Source: Methylomonas methanica (GTDB taxonomy: Bacteria; Pseudomonadota; Gammaproteobacteria; Methylococcales; Methylomonadaceae). From it: 55,984 nucleotides of DNA. Below are positions 8,583 through 18,624 of this stretch, one piece after another; positions within the stretch are counted from its first letter, which is position 1; each line of letters begins with the position of its first letter. The DNA lies in assembly GCF_001644035.1 (NCBI RefSeq), contig NZ_LUUG01000063.1, positions 1 through 55,984 on the forward strand, read 5' to 3'. Below the pieces are notes generated by a model. It did not search any database. It saw only the letters and a list, made by a program, of their open reading frames with translations, and was not told the origin of the DNA. The translations under genes and the position numbers were made by a program.

Positions 8583-10553
8583 ATGAAAATCAGCCAAATT
8601 TCCAAGCTCGTGACGCTGGCGCTGCTCATTGTGATCATTAGCTTCGGGATTACGGTCAGCTGGTCGTTAAATCATCTGAACAAAGCATTTGCCACAGTCG
8701 CGTTCTTTGGCCAACAAAAGGATAAGATTTACCTCGAAATCAGTCAGCCGATTTTTACCTATTTGCAGAATGGCGACGCCACTTTACTGACTGATTTGAC
8801 CAACAATCTCAATCGGCTGAATAACGACATTAACGCCAATACCGCGCTCTCAGAGACAATAAAGACCGCGCTGACACAACTAATCGTCGACATTCAACAA
8901 ACCGCATTACCCGAATTGAGCGCAGCTGGAAAGCTCGCGGACCCGCAGATTCTGCTGGTCAACAACGAACAACAACTTTCGGCGCATTTGCGAACCTTGC
9001 AGAACTATGTAGAGAAAGCCAGCAGCGCCGGACTCAGCGAGCAACGAAGCTACCTCATGGCGATTAGCCAGGGCCAACTCGCTTTACAAAATCTATCCCG
9101 CACCCGACAAAGCTTCTTTTCAGAGCGGAAACAGGCATCGACTGACAACGTCCTGAATTATTTAAAACTACTTTCTGACGCGGCTACAACCATCGAGCAT
9201 TTGCCACTGCTCGGGGTAATGAAAACTCAGGCTAGCGAGGATCAAGAGTTTACGCTTGGCAATCAAACGACTACGGCCAAAGCAGAAGATATGGCGCTCG
9301 AACCCATCGCCGAAATGCGCTACTTGTTGAGTCGTTACGAAAAAGATCTGGCTAATGCCCGGAATGTCGTCAAACAAAAGCAGCTCACCCAGGGCAACAT
9401 CAATCAACAAATGCAGGCATTTCAAGAAAAACTCCTGGGCTTGGAGGACAATATCAACCGGGAGTATCAAGACTATGAACACCTGCTGTATGCCGTCATG
9501 ATCGCCTGCACGGTGTTGATACTGGTAACGAGCGGCATCACCCTGTTGGTCAAGCACCATCTGGCTACCATCATCAGCCGGTTCTCGATCTACGTCGATA
9601 AATTGGCGAATGGCGACTTAAGTTCGAAATTTACCTTGGAAAGTCGGATCGCGGAAATTGTGCAATTGCGCACATCGCTGGAGAAACTGCACGCGTATTT
9701 CACTTCGTTGATTGACAACATCAACCGAGAATCGCATGCGTTGAAAGAATACGGCAGAAACATTGAGGCGGTAGCCCAGAATTTGAATAGCATCATCGCT
9801 GATCAACAGCAAGCCACCGAAGTCGCCGCCCGGCAGATGGCTGATCTATCCAAATCTTTCAACGGTGTAGCCTATCATGCGGCAGAATCGCAGAACTGCA
9901 CCACAGAAGCAAAAAACCTTATCGAGCTTGGCGTTCGACATATCGTCCATACCAACCAGCAAGTCACCGAGCTTGAACAAGTCATCAATAAAACCGCAGA
10001 CGCCTTGTTGTTGTTGCAACGCGACGCTTCGGCAATTGAGGGCGTCCTGGGCATGATTCAAAGCTTTGCCGAACAGACCAATCTGTTGGCGCTAAATGCC
10101 GCTATCGAGGCGGCACGTGCGGGCGAGCATGGTCGCGGCTTTGCGGTCGTGGCAGATGAGGTCAGAAGCCTGGCTGGAAACACCGCCAAGTCCGCCAGTC
10201 AGATTCAAGCGTTGGTCGAAAAACTCAGCTCAGCCACGAAAACGACGGTCTCAATGATGAACAATCAGCAAGCCGCGGCCACCCGCACTACTCAAGCAGT
10301 AAAGCAAGTGAACGACGCAATAAAGGGTATCAATTTATCCATCGACCACATTTACGATAAAAGCTCGCAGATTTCCGAGGCAACCATCCAGCAATCGAAA
10401 GCCACTGAGCGAATCGCCGACAATTTCGAACAAACCGCCGAACTGGCAAAGAAAACCACGGAGGCGGCAAAAACCAATATGTTAAGCGCATCCTCCTTGA
10501 CCGGCGTCAGCCAGAACCTGGAACGATTGGTCGTGCAGTTCAAGCTTGAATAG
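8583..10553 (+). CDS. Methyl-accepting chemotaxis protein
   Basis: A 656-residue transmembrane chemoreceptor. Membrane segment 1 is at about 8-29, the periplasmic sensing region at 30-300 is helical and Gln-rich, membrane segment 2 is at about 306-327, a HAMP domain follows at 328-385, and the cytoplasmic signalling domain spans about 420-656. The highly conserved hairpin tip is present ([35 protein letters not shown], about 494-530), so it should couple to CheA/CheW. The ligand is unknown. There are no che genes next to it, so it is an orphan receptor. The Pho-box-like site 50 bases upstream suggests expression under phosphate limitation. Confidence 0.92.
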   Translation: MKISQISKLVTLALLIVIISFGITVSWSLNHLNKAFATVAFFGQQKDKIYLEISQPIFTYLQNGDATLLTDLTNNLNRLNNDINANTALSETIKTALTQLIVDIQQTALPELSAAGKLADPQILLVNNEQQLSAHLRTLQNYVEKASSAGLSEQRSYLMAISQGQLALQNLSRTRQSFFSERKQASTDNVLNYLKLLSDAATTIEHLPLLGVMKTQASEDQEFTLGNQTTTAKAEDMALEPIAEMRYLLSRYEKDLANARNVVKQKQLTQGNINQQMQAFQEKLLGLEDNINREYQDYEHLLYAVMIACTVLILVTSGITLLVKHHLATIISRFSIYVDKLANGDLSSKFTLESRIAEIVQLRTSLEKLHAYFTSLIDNINRESHALKEYGRNIEAVAQNLNSIIADQQQATEVAARQMADLSKSFNGVAYHAAESQNCTTEAKNLIELGVRHIVHTNQQVTELEQVINKTADALLLLQRDASAIEGVLGMIQSFAEQTNLLALNAAIEAARAGEHGRGFAVVADEVRSLAGNTAKSASQIQALVEKLSSATKTTVSMMNNQQAAATRTTQAVKQVNDAIKGINLSIDHIYDKSSQISEATIQQSKATERIADNFEQTAELAKKTTEAAKTNMLSASSLTGVSQNLERLVVQFKLE

Positions 10554-11067
10554 GCTCACAGGTATATAGCAAACGATTCGACCATTCGTTGCGCCCAGTA
10601 ATTTTCATCATTTGCCCGGAATGCGCTGCTGATATTTCAATCAGCAGGTGATGAAGAGTGACTGCATACTTCACTCTTTGCATCCCTTTTCTCTCTCCGT
10701 GTGAAGGCTTAGTCCCTACATGGGCATGTTCGGTCCCAGCACAATCGACACTTAAAATTTGGATTGCATCCTCCTGCGACCTTACGTTGTTCATTCCAGA
10801 GCAACGGACAGGTGCGCACATAAGGCGCATCGCCGCACGCCGATCAAGACGCTGGCACAAACAACACCCGCCTGTCTAACGGAAAACTCCACACTAGGCA
10901 TCCAGTTGCCAGCCTACGACTGAACCTGTCATCGACGGTAACCGCTTCACTAAAATACCCCGCCGCTTGCGCAACCCGATCTCAAATTACTACGGTGGTT
11001 TGACCAATATCCTCGGAGTTGGAACCTCCAAAGCCCACCCGATTGCAAAGGGCTTGCCCAACTGCAA
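10554..11067. other. Gene-free spacer before the HupE/TonB module
   Basis: Over 500 bases without a convincing gene. Frames on opposite strands at 10540-10879 mirror each other and resemble no family. The region does not show a cobalamin riboswitch signature that I can recognise, although HupE and TonB-receptor genes are often under B12 or metal control. Confidence 0.4.
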
Positions 11068-11096
11068 TTGATGGTGACAATGTATGACTATATACT
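11068..11096 (+). promoter_or_regulatory. Sigma-70 promoter for the HupE/TonB operon
   Basis: TTGATG (11068-11073) and TATACT (11091-11096) are separated by exactly 17 bases, giving a good housekeeping promoter. Transcription would start near 11103, leaving a short leader before the ATG at 11140. Confidence 0.65.
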
Positions 11097-11139
11097 GTGA
11101 TCGACTTTACATATTTTTACTTTACTCACGCTTCGACTG

Positions 11140-12558
11140 ATGTCTTTCAGTTATTTCCAGCCATTTAGCAAATCAAACTTGACGCCGCCGAAATCGCTAA
11201 TGGCACTTGGTATGGTAATCGTGCTGCTATCCTTGGTTCTCGGTTATCAATTCATCAACCTGGAAAATAGCGGCTTAAGCCATGGTTTCAGCCACCCGCT
11301 GAACGGTTGGGACCACTTACTCACCATGCTGGCTGTGGGGGTCTGGGCCGCACAATTACGCGGACGGGCAATTTGGATGCTGCCGCTGGCGTTTGTCAGT
11401 GTGATGAGTTTGGGCGGCCTCGCCGGCGCTGCGGGTTTATCGATTCCTAGCGTGGAAGGCCTAATTCTGCTGTCTTGCGGCATTTTTGCGGTTCTGGTTA
11501 CCCGCAACATTCGTTTCAGCAATAAGATCAATGTATTGATAGTGGCATTTTTCGGTTTTTTCCATGGTTTCGCCCACGGCCAGGAAATATCGACATCCGC
11601 CAGTCTGATTTCATACACCGTGGGTTTCATCCTTGCTACGCTGTTATTACACGGCGCGGGAATCTTGTTAGTGAAGCTCGTGCTAGTGTGCATAACTTGC
11701 ATTTTGACGATGGTATTCGCCGGTCCGCGGCATGCTGTCTCAGCCACTACTACGATCCATACCGCCCCTATCATCGTCGCCGATTTCGAGCATTTGCCCA
11801 GTCCTTGGCAAGCCGAGGGTTTATCACGACAGCAGGCTTCGACGCCCCAACTCAACGACTCATCCGGCCAGATTCTTTGCAAAAGTAAGCAGCCGGCGGA
11901 CTTACAAGTCTTGCTGCCCGCCAGCCGGTGGGCTGTAACGCCGCGTCTTAAACATCCAGAGGCCGAATCCAAGGCAAATGTTAACTTGCATTTGCTAGGC
12001 TTTTCGCATTACTACCCCAGTATCAATTATTCTCCAGGTATCGATTTGCTTGGTAACGGCGTCGGACGCACTTCGCCGCCATTGGCTGTCGCCGCAATCT
12101 CGAACCCCTCTCCTCAGAAATTTTTACCGCTTTACCGCAAACTTGAAGCAATCGGCCTTCAATTTGTTTTATCTGCTCGCCCACCTCAATCGAGCACACC
12201 TCACATTATTCAGCCAACCCCAGCTACTCCGGATGCTCCGCTCGGACTGAGCTTGTTGCAGCCACACTTGGCGCGCGCTTCGACAAACTCGCAGCGAACG
12301 GTCTGGACTCATCCCCTAGCCGTACTTGTCTGGCCACGCTCTCTGCAACACACTGGTCGACACGGCCACACTTCCAGCATCGCAAGCTCGAACCTCACAC
12401 CCAAACATGCGCTTAGCAGTGCCAAGACCACTGCTAGCATGCGCGCTCACCGCTATTTCAGGCATTTAGCCACGGGCGACCTAAACACGGTCGTTTGGCC
12501 ACACTCGCCGAAAAACCGCCAATTCCGTTCCACCAACCCTTCAACAATAACAATATAA
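11140..12558 (+). CDS. HupE/UreJ-family metal permease with a long C-terminal tail
   Basis: Residues 20-195 form a HupE/UreJ-type membrane protein, a family of small nickel or cobalt permeases and related metal-handling proteins. The metal-binding signature is visible as GLSHGFSHPLNGWDHLLTML (His48, His52, Asp58, His59), with a second motif FHGFAHGQE (His142, His146). About six or seven membrane helices fit. HupE proteins are normally about 200 residues, but this one is 472. The extra 275 residues are Ser/Pro/Thr/His-rich, with no helix or domain I recognise. The tail frame is open without interruption to 12558, two bases before the TonB-receptor ATG, so it is probably translated and coupled to the receptor. 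A fused unknown domain, an acquired disordered tail, or an ancient loss of the original stop are all possible. Confidence 0.7.
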   Translation: MSFSYFQPFSKSNLTPPKSLMALGMVIVLLSLVLGYQFINLENSGLSHGFSHPLNGWDHLLTMLAVGVWAAQLRGRAIWMLPLAFVSVMSLGGLAGAAGLSIPSVEGLILLSCGIFAVLVTRNIRFSNKINVLIVAFFGFFHGFAHGQEISTSASLISYTVGFILATLLLHGAGILLVKLVLVCITCILTMVFAGPRHAVSATTTIHTAPIIVADFEHLPSPWQAEGLSRQQASTPQLNDSSGQILCKSKQPADLQVLLPASRWAVTPRLKHPEAESKANVNLHLLGFSHYYPSINYSPGIDLLGNGVGRTSPPLAVAAISNPSPQKFLPLYRKLEAIGLQFVLSARPPQSSTPHIIQPTPATPDAPLGLSLLQPHLARASTNSQRTVWTHPLAVLVWPRSLQHTGRHGHTSSIASSNLTPKHALSSAKTTASMRAHRYFRHLATGDLNTVVWPHSPKNRQFRSTNPSTITI

Positions 12559-12560
12559 CC

Positions 12561-14978
12561 ATGAAGCAATTACTAAAACCTCACAAACCGCAACCGCCAC
12601 TAATAATCCTGTTGCTCTGCTCAATGCACAGCCAAGGCTATGCGGATCCCTCGAACAAGCCCGCCGCCTCCCCAAAAAGCCAAGAATTGGAGAATGTCGT
12701 GGTAAACGCCGGCAAAAGACCCGAGTATTTTCCGGATACCGCCAAAGCATCGCCAAGCTATCACGTCAGTGGCGAGGACGTTGAAACCAAGGTGAACGCC
12801 ACCACGGTCGAAGACGCCTTACGCTACATTCCCGGCGTGAACGTGCGGCGGCGCTATATAGGCGACAGCAACGCACCGATGGCGATGCGCGGTTCCAATA
12901 TCACCCAATCGGCACATAGCATGGTATTTGCGGACGGCATGCCCTTGTACAACATGGTCAATGCCGGCCACACCGCTGCGCCGCGCTGGTCCATGGTCGC
13001 TCCCAGCGAAATCGAATCGGTAGACGTTTTATTCGGCCCGTTTTCATCGCAATACGATGGCCACTCCTTTGGCGGCGCGGTGAATTTAATCACCAAAATG
13101 CCGGATAAATTCGAAGCGCAAATGGATGCCACCGGCATGTTTCAGGACATGCATCGCGGCGGTCGCAATCAGTTGCTGCAAGGCTTTAGGACATTTGTAT
13201 CCGGCGGCGACAGGATCGACAAATTCAGCATCTACGCGTTTTACAATCATTTAGAAAACGAAGGTCAGCCGATGGACCCGATCGGCACTACGGCGGCAAC
13301 CACCCGATTACCTGCCAATTTAGCAGCCGGTGCTACCGCCATCCCGGTTACCGGCGCTCATTTGATTTCTAGCCCAATCGCCGGCGAGAGAAACTTTATC
13401 TTTGGCGATTCCGGCATCGATCGAGCCACCACCGATTTGTTTAAGCTAAAGATGGCTTACGACTTGGCGCCAGACCTACAGACCCGTTTTACGATAGCTT
13501 ACGAAGAAAGGATCAAGAGTAACGACGACCCCTTGGTGCTAGCCAAAAACGCCTTAACCGGACAAACGCTGTATAGCAATGCCACCAACAACGCCGGTCG
13601 CTTCACCAACTATTACACCCAAGACGGCTTTAACTTTACCGTACCCAGGAATGGCTTTCGCCTGCAGGAACAAAATCGCCAAGCGCTGAACTACGGATGG
13701 AGTTTAAAAGGCAAGATTTCCGATAACTGGAATATCGATACCACAGCCAGTTATTACGACGCCTTTAAAGACCGCACAGTGCAATCGACAGGCTTAGGCC
13801 AAGACCGTCTGGCTTTGGTAAACAACCAGTTACCAGGCCAGATTACCGATGTCGACAACTGGTGGGCTACCTACGATCTAAAATTGGCAACCGACGCCTT
13901 TCTGGGCAGAAACGATTTGTCATTCATGGGCGGTTATCAAATCGTCCACGGTAACAATAACAATAAGGTCTATAACACCAACAATTTCTCAGCCGCCAAC
14001 CTCGGTAGCGCAGTTAGCGACTCCGGCGGGCAAACCCAAACCAACAGTCTGTTTTCGCAAGTGGAATGGCGATTTCTGCCGGACTGGAGCCTGATGGCCG
14101 GCCTGCGTTTCGACCATTTTCAAGCCCTGGAAGGCCACTTTTACAATTTCAACCGCGCCGTCGGCGATAGCCGACGCATTCAAGATTATCAGGACCGCGA
14201 TCAGTCCCGCATTTCACCGAAAGCGTCGTTGGAATTTTCGCCGGATAATTGGACGTTCCGCTATTCGTTCGCCAAGGCCTATCGCTTTCCGGTAGCCGAA
14301 GAGCTATTTGCCAGCAGAAACACTGTGGCCGGCACCACCTTCGCCGATCCCAATCTGGGGCCGGAAAACGGCTATTTTCATAACTTGATGGCTCAGTACG
14401 ACATTCCACAAGGCTATGTCCGCGCCAATTTGTTTTACGATCTGATTAACGATGAAATTTTTTCGTACAACCCGCTGTTAGCCGGCGGTAACGGCCCCAA
14501 CACCTATTTGGCAATCGGCCAAACTGAAACCATCGGTGTCGATGTAACCTATCAACAATATGGCATTTTTGATTTGCCGCTCGATTTTATGGCCAACACC
14601 GTATTTTTAAACAAGCAGATCACGCAAAACCGCGACGCTACCGGCCTCATCGGTAACGAATGGCCGCGCACACCAAAATTGCAAGCTAACGTCACCGCCA
14701 CCTACCATCTGTCCTCGGCATGGAATGCCACCGCCGGCGTGCGCTACCGCAGCGATATGTTCCATCAGATCACCAACGTCGATACCGTCGCCAATGTCTT
14801 CAACGGATCCGACGAATATACCTTGGTGGATTTCAAAACCAACTATGCGCTGCCGACGTTTCACAAACTGAAAAGTACGGTGTCGGCCGGTATAGACAAT
14901 ATCCTGGATCAGGACGTCTATGAAAATAACCCATTGGCTCAGCGCACCTATTATGTCAGTTTGTCGCTAAAATACTGA
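12561..14978 (+). CDS. TonB-dependent outer-membrane receptor
   Basis: The 805-residue protein begins with a signal peptide (about 1-30), a TonB-box-like ENVVVN segment near 44, a plug domain (VEDALRYIPGVNVR, then FGGAVNLITK) and a 22-strand-type barrel ending in the aromatic pattern TYYVSLSLKY typical of barrel insertion. It should import a metal chelate or other scarce ligand with energy from TonB-ExbBD. The ATG at 12561 is used because the upstream extension lies inside the preceding gene. It follows the HupE-like gene by 2 bases and precedes an ABC exporter-like set by 70 bases, so all five genes likely serve one substrate. Copper, nickel, cobalt and lanthanide chelates are all plausible; the sequence does not decide. 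Confidence 0.9.
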   Translation: MKQLLKPHKPQPPLIILLLCSMHSQGYADPSNKPAASPKSQELENVVVNAGKRPEYFPDTAKASPSYHVSGEDVETKVNATTVEDALRYIPGVNVRRRYIGDSNAPMAMRGSNITQSAHSMVFADGMPLYNMVNAGHTAAPRWSMVAPSEIESVDVLFGPFSSQYDGHSFGGAVNLITKMPDKFEAQMDATGMFQDMHRGGRNQLLQGFRTFVSGGDRIDKFSIYAFYNHLENEGQPMDPIGTTAATTRLPANLAAGATAIPVTGAHLISSPIAGERNFIFGDSGIDRATTDLFKLKMAYDLAPDLQTRFTIAYEERIKSNDDPLVLAKNALTGQTLYSNATNNAGRFTNYYTQDGFNFTVPRNGFRLQEQNRQALNYGWSLKGKISDNWNIDTTASYYDAFKDRTVQSTGLGQDRLALVNNQLPGQITDVDNWWATYDLKLATDAFLGRNDLSFMGGYQIVHGNNNNKVYNTNNFSAANLGSAVSDSGGQTQTNSLFSQVEWRFLPDWSLMAGLRFDHFQALEGHFYNFNRAVGDSRRIQDYQDRDQSRISPKASLEFSPDNWTFRYSFAKAYRFPVAEELFASRNTVAGTTFADPNLGPENGYFHNLMAQYDIPQGYVRANLFYDLINDEIFSYNPLLAGGNGPNTYLAIGQTETIGVDVTYQQYGIFDLPLDFMANTVFLNKQITQNRDATGLIGNEWPRTPKLQANVTATYHLSSAWNATAGVRYRSDMFHQITNVDTVANVFNGSDEYTLVDFKTNYALPTFHKLKSTVSAGIDNILDQDVYENNPLAQRTYYVSLSLKY

Positions 14979-15048
14979 CGCTGCCGGGGGCGACGGCGGC
15001 TGATCCAGTCGACCGTCGCCGATCATTACCCTAACCCTCATACCTAAT

Positions 15049-15774
15049 ATGAACTCTGTCTCCCCTGTTTTAGCCGCCCAAAACCTGGTTGTCGAATACC
15101 GGCAGCACCGCGCGGTCGATAATTTAAATTTACAAATTCCCCAAGGCTGCGTGTATGCACTGCTAGGCGGCAATGGTGCCGGCAAGTCTACGACCATCAG
15201 CACTTTTTTGACTTTCAATCGCCCCAGTAGCGGGCAGGTGCTGATCGAAGGCGAATCGCCGCACGCCAATGCCGAACTGGTGCGGGCGAAACTGGCCTAT
15301 CTGCCGGAAAACGTCGCGCTTTACGAGGTGATGAGCGGCCTGGAGAATCTGACCTATTTTTGCACCTTGGCCAATATTCGCCTGAGCAGCGACCAAGCTC
15401 ACAGCTTGTTGCTGGATAGCGGTTTACAAGCCGATGCCCATCAGAAACGGGTGGCGGCCTATTCCAAAGGTATGCGCCAAAAAGTCGGCTTAGCCATCGC
15501 CTCCGCCAAACAGGCCAAAGCCATGTTGCTGGACGAACCCACTTCGGGCCTGGACCCCAGCGCCGCCAATGACTTTGCCCAACGCATCCGCGCCGCCGCC
15601 GATCGCGGCATGGCAGTGCTGATGGCGACTCACGATTTGTTCAATGCCAAACAAGTCGCCGACCGTATCGGCATCATGAAAAACGGCCGCCTGGTGGAAG
15701 AATTCGACGCCCACACCGTGCAACACGACGAACTGGAACAAAAATATCTGGCTCACGCCCGGGGCTTGGCATGA
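15049..15774 (+). CDS. ABC transporter ATP-binding protein
   Basis: A 241-residue ABC ATPase of the CcmA/NosF type: Walker A GGNGAGKST (40-48), signature YSKGMRQKVGLA, Walker B KAMLLDEPTSGLD and a switch His in MATHD. It overlaps the following permease by 4 bases (ATGA) and would energise the two membrane proteins encoded after it. NosF-like ATPases often pair with NosY-type permeases (COG1277), a group linked to multicopper enzyme maturation and metal handling. Confidence 0.93.
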   Translation: MNSVSPVLAAQNLVVEYRQHRAVDNLNLQIPQGCVYALLGGNGAGKSTTISTFLTFNRPSSGQVLIEGESPHANAELVRAKLAYLPENVALYEVMSGLENLTYFCTLANIRLSSDQAHSLLLDSGLQADAHQKRVAAYSKGMRQKVGLAIASAKQAKAMLLDEPTSGLDPSAANDFAQRIRAAADRGMAVLMATHDLFNAKQVADRIGIMKNGRLVEEFDAHTVQHDELEQKYLAHARGLA

Positions 15775-17183
15775 TCAAGACCATCATTCGCAAAGAATTT
15801 CTCGCCACGCTGCGCGACGGCCGCTTGCTGACTTTGGGCATTACCCTGCTGGTGTTGTTTGTCGGTTTTTTTCTGACTTCAATGTACGAATTGCAGCAGT
15901 TGCGTGCCGAAAAACACAGCGTCGGCACCACCGCCAAAGAACAGTGGAATACCCAGAGCGTGAAAAATCCACATTCCGCTGCGCATTACGGCATCTATGT
16001 GTTTAAACAGGATACGCCGGTGGCGGCACTGGATCCGGGCTTGCGTCCGTATATCGGCCAATCCTTGTGGCTGGAACCGCACAAACGCAACCTCACCCGT
16101 TTTAACCCGGCGGCAGACCAAGTGTTGGCTGGCCGCTTCGGCCAAGCCACCACCAGTTTTGTGTTGACCGCACTGTTGCCGCTATTGATTGTGGCCTTGA
16201 CCTTCAACTCGGTCAGCCAGGAACGCGAATCGGGCACCTTACGCATGCTGCATAGTTTAGGCGTGGACGCCGGGCAATTGTTATTCGGCAAATTACTGGG
16301 CTTGATGACCGCGTTTTCGGTAGTGTTGGCACCGGCGCTATTGCTGGCAGCCGTCATCTTGTTGGGAAATTTCGCCTTTACGCTGGACGATGCGCTGCGC
16401 CTGCTGGTGTTGATGCTGGTATTAAATCTGTATTACGGCACCTTCGCCGCGCTGGCGATTTCCGCTTCGGCGTATTTCAACACCAGCCGCACGACCTTGT
16501 TTTGTCTGCTGGGCTTTTGGCTGGCGAGCGTATTTATCGCCCCGCGCCTGGGCGCGGTAAGCGCCGAAATACTGGCACCCAACCCCAATGCCAGCCAATT
16601 TTGGCGCGAGATCAAGGACGATATCGATCATGGTCTGGAGCACGACGGCGATCATGAGGAGCGCGCCAAGGCCTTCGAAGCGCAAGTGTTGGCTCAATAC
16701 GGCGTGTCTCGCAAAGAAGATTTGCCGGTCGGTTTTGTGTCTTTAAATCGCCAGCACAACGATGCCTATTCCGTTAAGGTCCACGCCCTGCGCTTCGACG
16801 CTTTACGCGACAACTTTGTCAGGCAACAGCACCTCAGTCACCTCGGTTCCTGGCTAGGCCCCAGCCTGGCGCTCCGTTCGTTGTCCATGACCCTCGCCGG
16901 CATGGATTTGGCGCATCAACGGCATTTTGAAGACGCCGCCGAACAGTACCGGCAATATTTTATCAATCTCACCGAAGACTGGGACCGCGAACGCAGTCGT
17001 GGCACGGAGCGCAAGGCCACCGGCGAGGAAACCGATTGGCGCAGCGTGGCGGATTTTAGTTATCAAGCACCGAACATCGGCTTCGCACTGCGAACCGCCG
17101 AAGTGGATTTGTTGGTGTTGTTGCTGTGGCTGGGCTTATCGGTTGGCCTATTGAAAATTTCCGCACGGAGGCTGGCGCCATGA
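15771..17183 (+). CDS. ABC-2/DUF3526-type permease, first subunit
   Basis: A 470-residue NosY-like permease. One membrane helix lies near the N-terminus (about 20-42), a large extracytoplasmic loop follows, then about five helices between 125 and 265. A second soluble segment comes next and a last helix at about 445-465. The split layout with a big domain between the first and second helices is that of DUF3526-type ABC permeases. SQERESGTLR after helix 2 is the ABC-2 coupling segment. It overlaps both neighbours by 4 bases. Confidence 0.8.
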   Translation: MIKTIIRKEFLATLRDGRLLTLGITLLVLFVGFFLTSMYELQQLRAEKHSVGTTAKEQWNTQSVKNPHSAAHYGIYVFKQDTPVAALDPGLRPYIGQSLWLEPHKRNLTRFNPAADQVLAGRFGQATTSFVLTALLPLLIVALTFNSVSQERESGTLRMLHSLGVDAGQLLFGKLLGLMTAFSVVLAPALLLAAVILLGNFAFTLDDALRLLVLMLVLNLYYGTFAALAISASAYFNTSRTTLFCLLGFWLASVFIAPRLGAVSAEILAPNPNASQFWREIKDDIDHGLEHDGDHEERAKAFEAQVLAQYGVSRKEDLPVGFVSLNRQHNDAYSVKVHALRFDALRDNFVRQQHLSHLGSWLGPSLALRSLSMTLAGMDLAHQRHFEDAAEQYRQYFINLTEDWDRERSRGTERKATGEETDWRSVADFSYQAPNIGFALRTAEVDLLVLLLWLGLSVGLLKISARRLAP

Positions 17184-18565
17184 TGCAACTGCTTGCTATG
17201 GAATGGCTGCGTTTTAAACGCAACCGCTTAAATCTGTGGGTGACCGGGTTGTTTCTCAGCGTGATGCTGGCTAGCGCCGCCTGGTCGGGCTTGGCCGCCC
17301 GCGAATTTCGCTTGCACGGCAACGCATCACCACACTCTGTCAATGCAACGTCCAATCAAGCGGAGATGCACGATGCGCCCAAAGCCGCTGGCAATGCCAG
17401 CAAAGCCAGCGCTTTTTCCGCGAGTGCCGCCGCGCCACCCTTGCGCTTGCCGGCCCTGGGCGGCTTGGCCTTGAGTGTGCGGCAATTGGATTTTTTAAGC
17501 ACCGGCATCAAAATCTCCACCCGCAGCCGCCACACCGACGGTCGCAACAGTGATCAGTTGTTCAACCCGATGCTACACGAGTTAGGCATGCTGGATTTTG
17601 CCACCGTGTTCGCCTTACTGACGCCGCTGATGGTGATTGCCTTGAGCTACGGCTTGGTGCAGGAGGACCGGGAAAGCGGGGTCTGGCGGCTGGTCTGCAC
17701 ACAAATGTCGGCACCCTGGCACTTGGTGTGTGCTGCGCTATGCGTGCGTTATGTTGTGGTCCTACTGGTAATTGTCGGCAGCTCGCTGCTGGCGCTATTG
17801 CTCGATCCGGGCGCTAGTTTGGATAGCGTGGCGTATTGGCTGGGATTTGGCGGACTTTATGCGCTGGTCTGGTTCGGTATTGCCGGCTTGTTCCTGTTGC
17901 TGCCCTTCTCGTCCGGCGCGTCCGCTATCGGCATGCTCGGGGTCTGGTTGATATTGACCTTCGCCAGCCCGGCCTTGCTGGCATGGGCCGCTGATCGGCA
18001 TGCGCCGATGCCATCCCGGCTGGATAGCATCATCGCCATCCGCCAGTTTCAGGAGCAAAACAATCAACAACGCCAGGTGCTGCTCGCTGACTGGTACAGC
18101 ACCCATCCCGACCTGAAGATGCCGCAGACCGGCAAGGAGTTACCCCGCGAAATTACCGGTTTACCGGCAGGTTTGGTTCTGGACCAACAGATCCGGCCGT
18201 TGATGTACCGCTTCGACAGTGCCCGTAAGGCACAATTCGAGTTTCTGGAATCCTGGTCGTGGCTATCGCCGGCTATGGCGGCGCTGCAAATGGCCGATAG
18301 GTTGGCGGGAATCGATGCGCCGCGCTACGCCGAGTATGTTGAGGCGGTTAATCGCTTTGAAGATCAATGGCGCGACTATTTCGTGCCCAAGATCATGACC
18401 GACACCACCTGGAGCGATGAATATAGTCGCGATCAACCACGCTTTGCATTTGCGCATCCGGCAGACTTGGCGGCCTGTCAAAGCTTGATTGCCGGCCAAG
18501 CGGCGCTTGCGTCTCTATTGCTGGCTGTACTATTCGGCTCACGCCGGCGCTTTGCCAAAGCCTGA
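17180..18565 (+). CDS. ABC-2/DUF3526-type permease, second subunit
   Basis: A 461-residue paralogue of the preceding gene with the same layout: an N-terminal helix (about 14-34), an extracytoplasmic segment rich in Ala, helices between about 150 and 285, a soluble part and a terminal helix. The coupling segment VQEDRESGVWRLV is present. The ATG at 17180 overlaps the preceding stop (ATGA). A start 54 bases upstream would lie inside the other gene and has no family counterpart. Together the two permeases and the ATPase would make a heteromeric transporter serving the TonB receptor locus. It is the last gene of the module and is followed by a hairpin. Confidence 0.8.
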   Translation: MMQLLAMEWLRFKRNRLNLWVTGLFLSVMLASAAWSGLAAREFRLHGNASPHSVNATSNQAEMHDAPKAAGNASKASAFSASAAAPPLRLPALGGLALSVRQLDFLSTGIKISTRSRHTDGRNSDQLFNPMLHELGMLDFATVFALLTPLMVIALSYGLVQEDRESGVWRLVCTQMSAPWHLVCAALCVRYVVVLLVIVGSSLLALLLDPGASLDSVAYWLGFGGLYALVWFGIAGLFLLLPFSSGASAIGMLGVWLILTFASPALLAWAADRHAPMPSRLDSIIAIRQFQEQNNQQRQVLLADWYSTHPDLKMPQTGKELPREITGLPAGLVLDQQIRPLMYRFDSARKAQFEFLESWSWLSPAMAALQMADRLAGIDAPRYAEYVEAVNRFEDQWRDYFVPKIMTDTTWSDEYSRDQPRFAFAHPADLAACQSLIAGQAALASLLLAVLFGSRRRFAKA

Positions 18566-18587
18566 AGCCCTTGCCTCCAAAGACGTC

Positions 18588-18609
18588 CTGGACGGCTCTA
18601 GCCGTCCGG
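18588..18609 (+). terminator. Hairpin at the end of the TonB/ABC operon
   Basis: GGACGGC (18590-18596), loop TCTA, GCCGTCC (18601-18607), extended by two more pairs, lies 22 bases after the last stop. No T-tract follows, so it may stabilise the transcript end rather than terminate alone. Confidence 0.4.
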
Positions 18610-18624
18610 ATTGTCTGACCAACT

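Noticed and set aside
10540..10879. Mirror open frames on both strands after the chemoreceptor
   Set aside because: They overlap each other, have no start signals, and resemble no protein.
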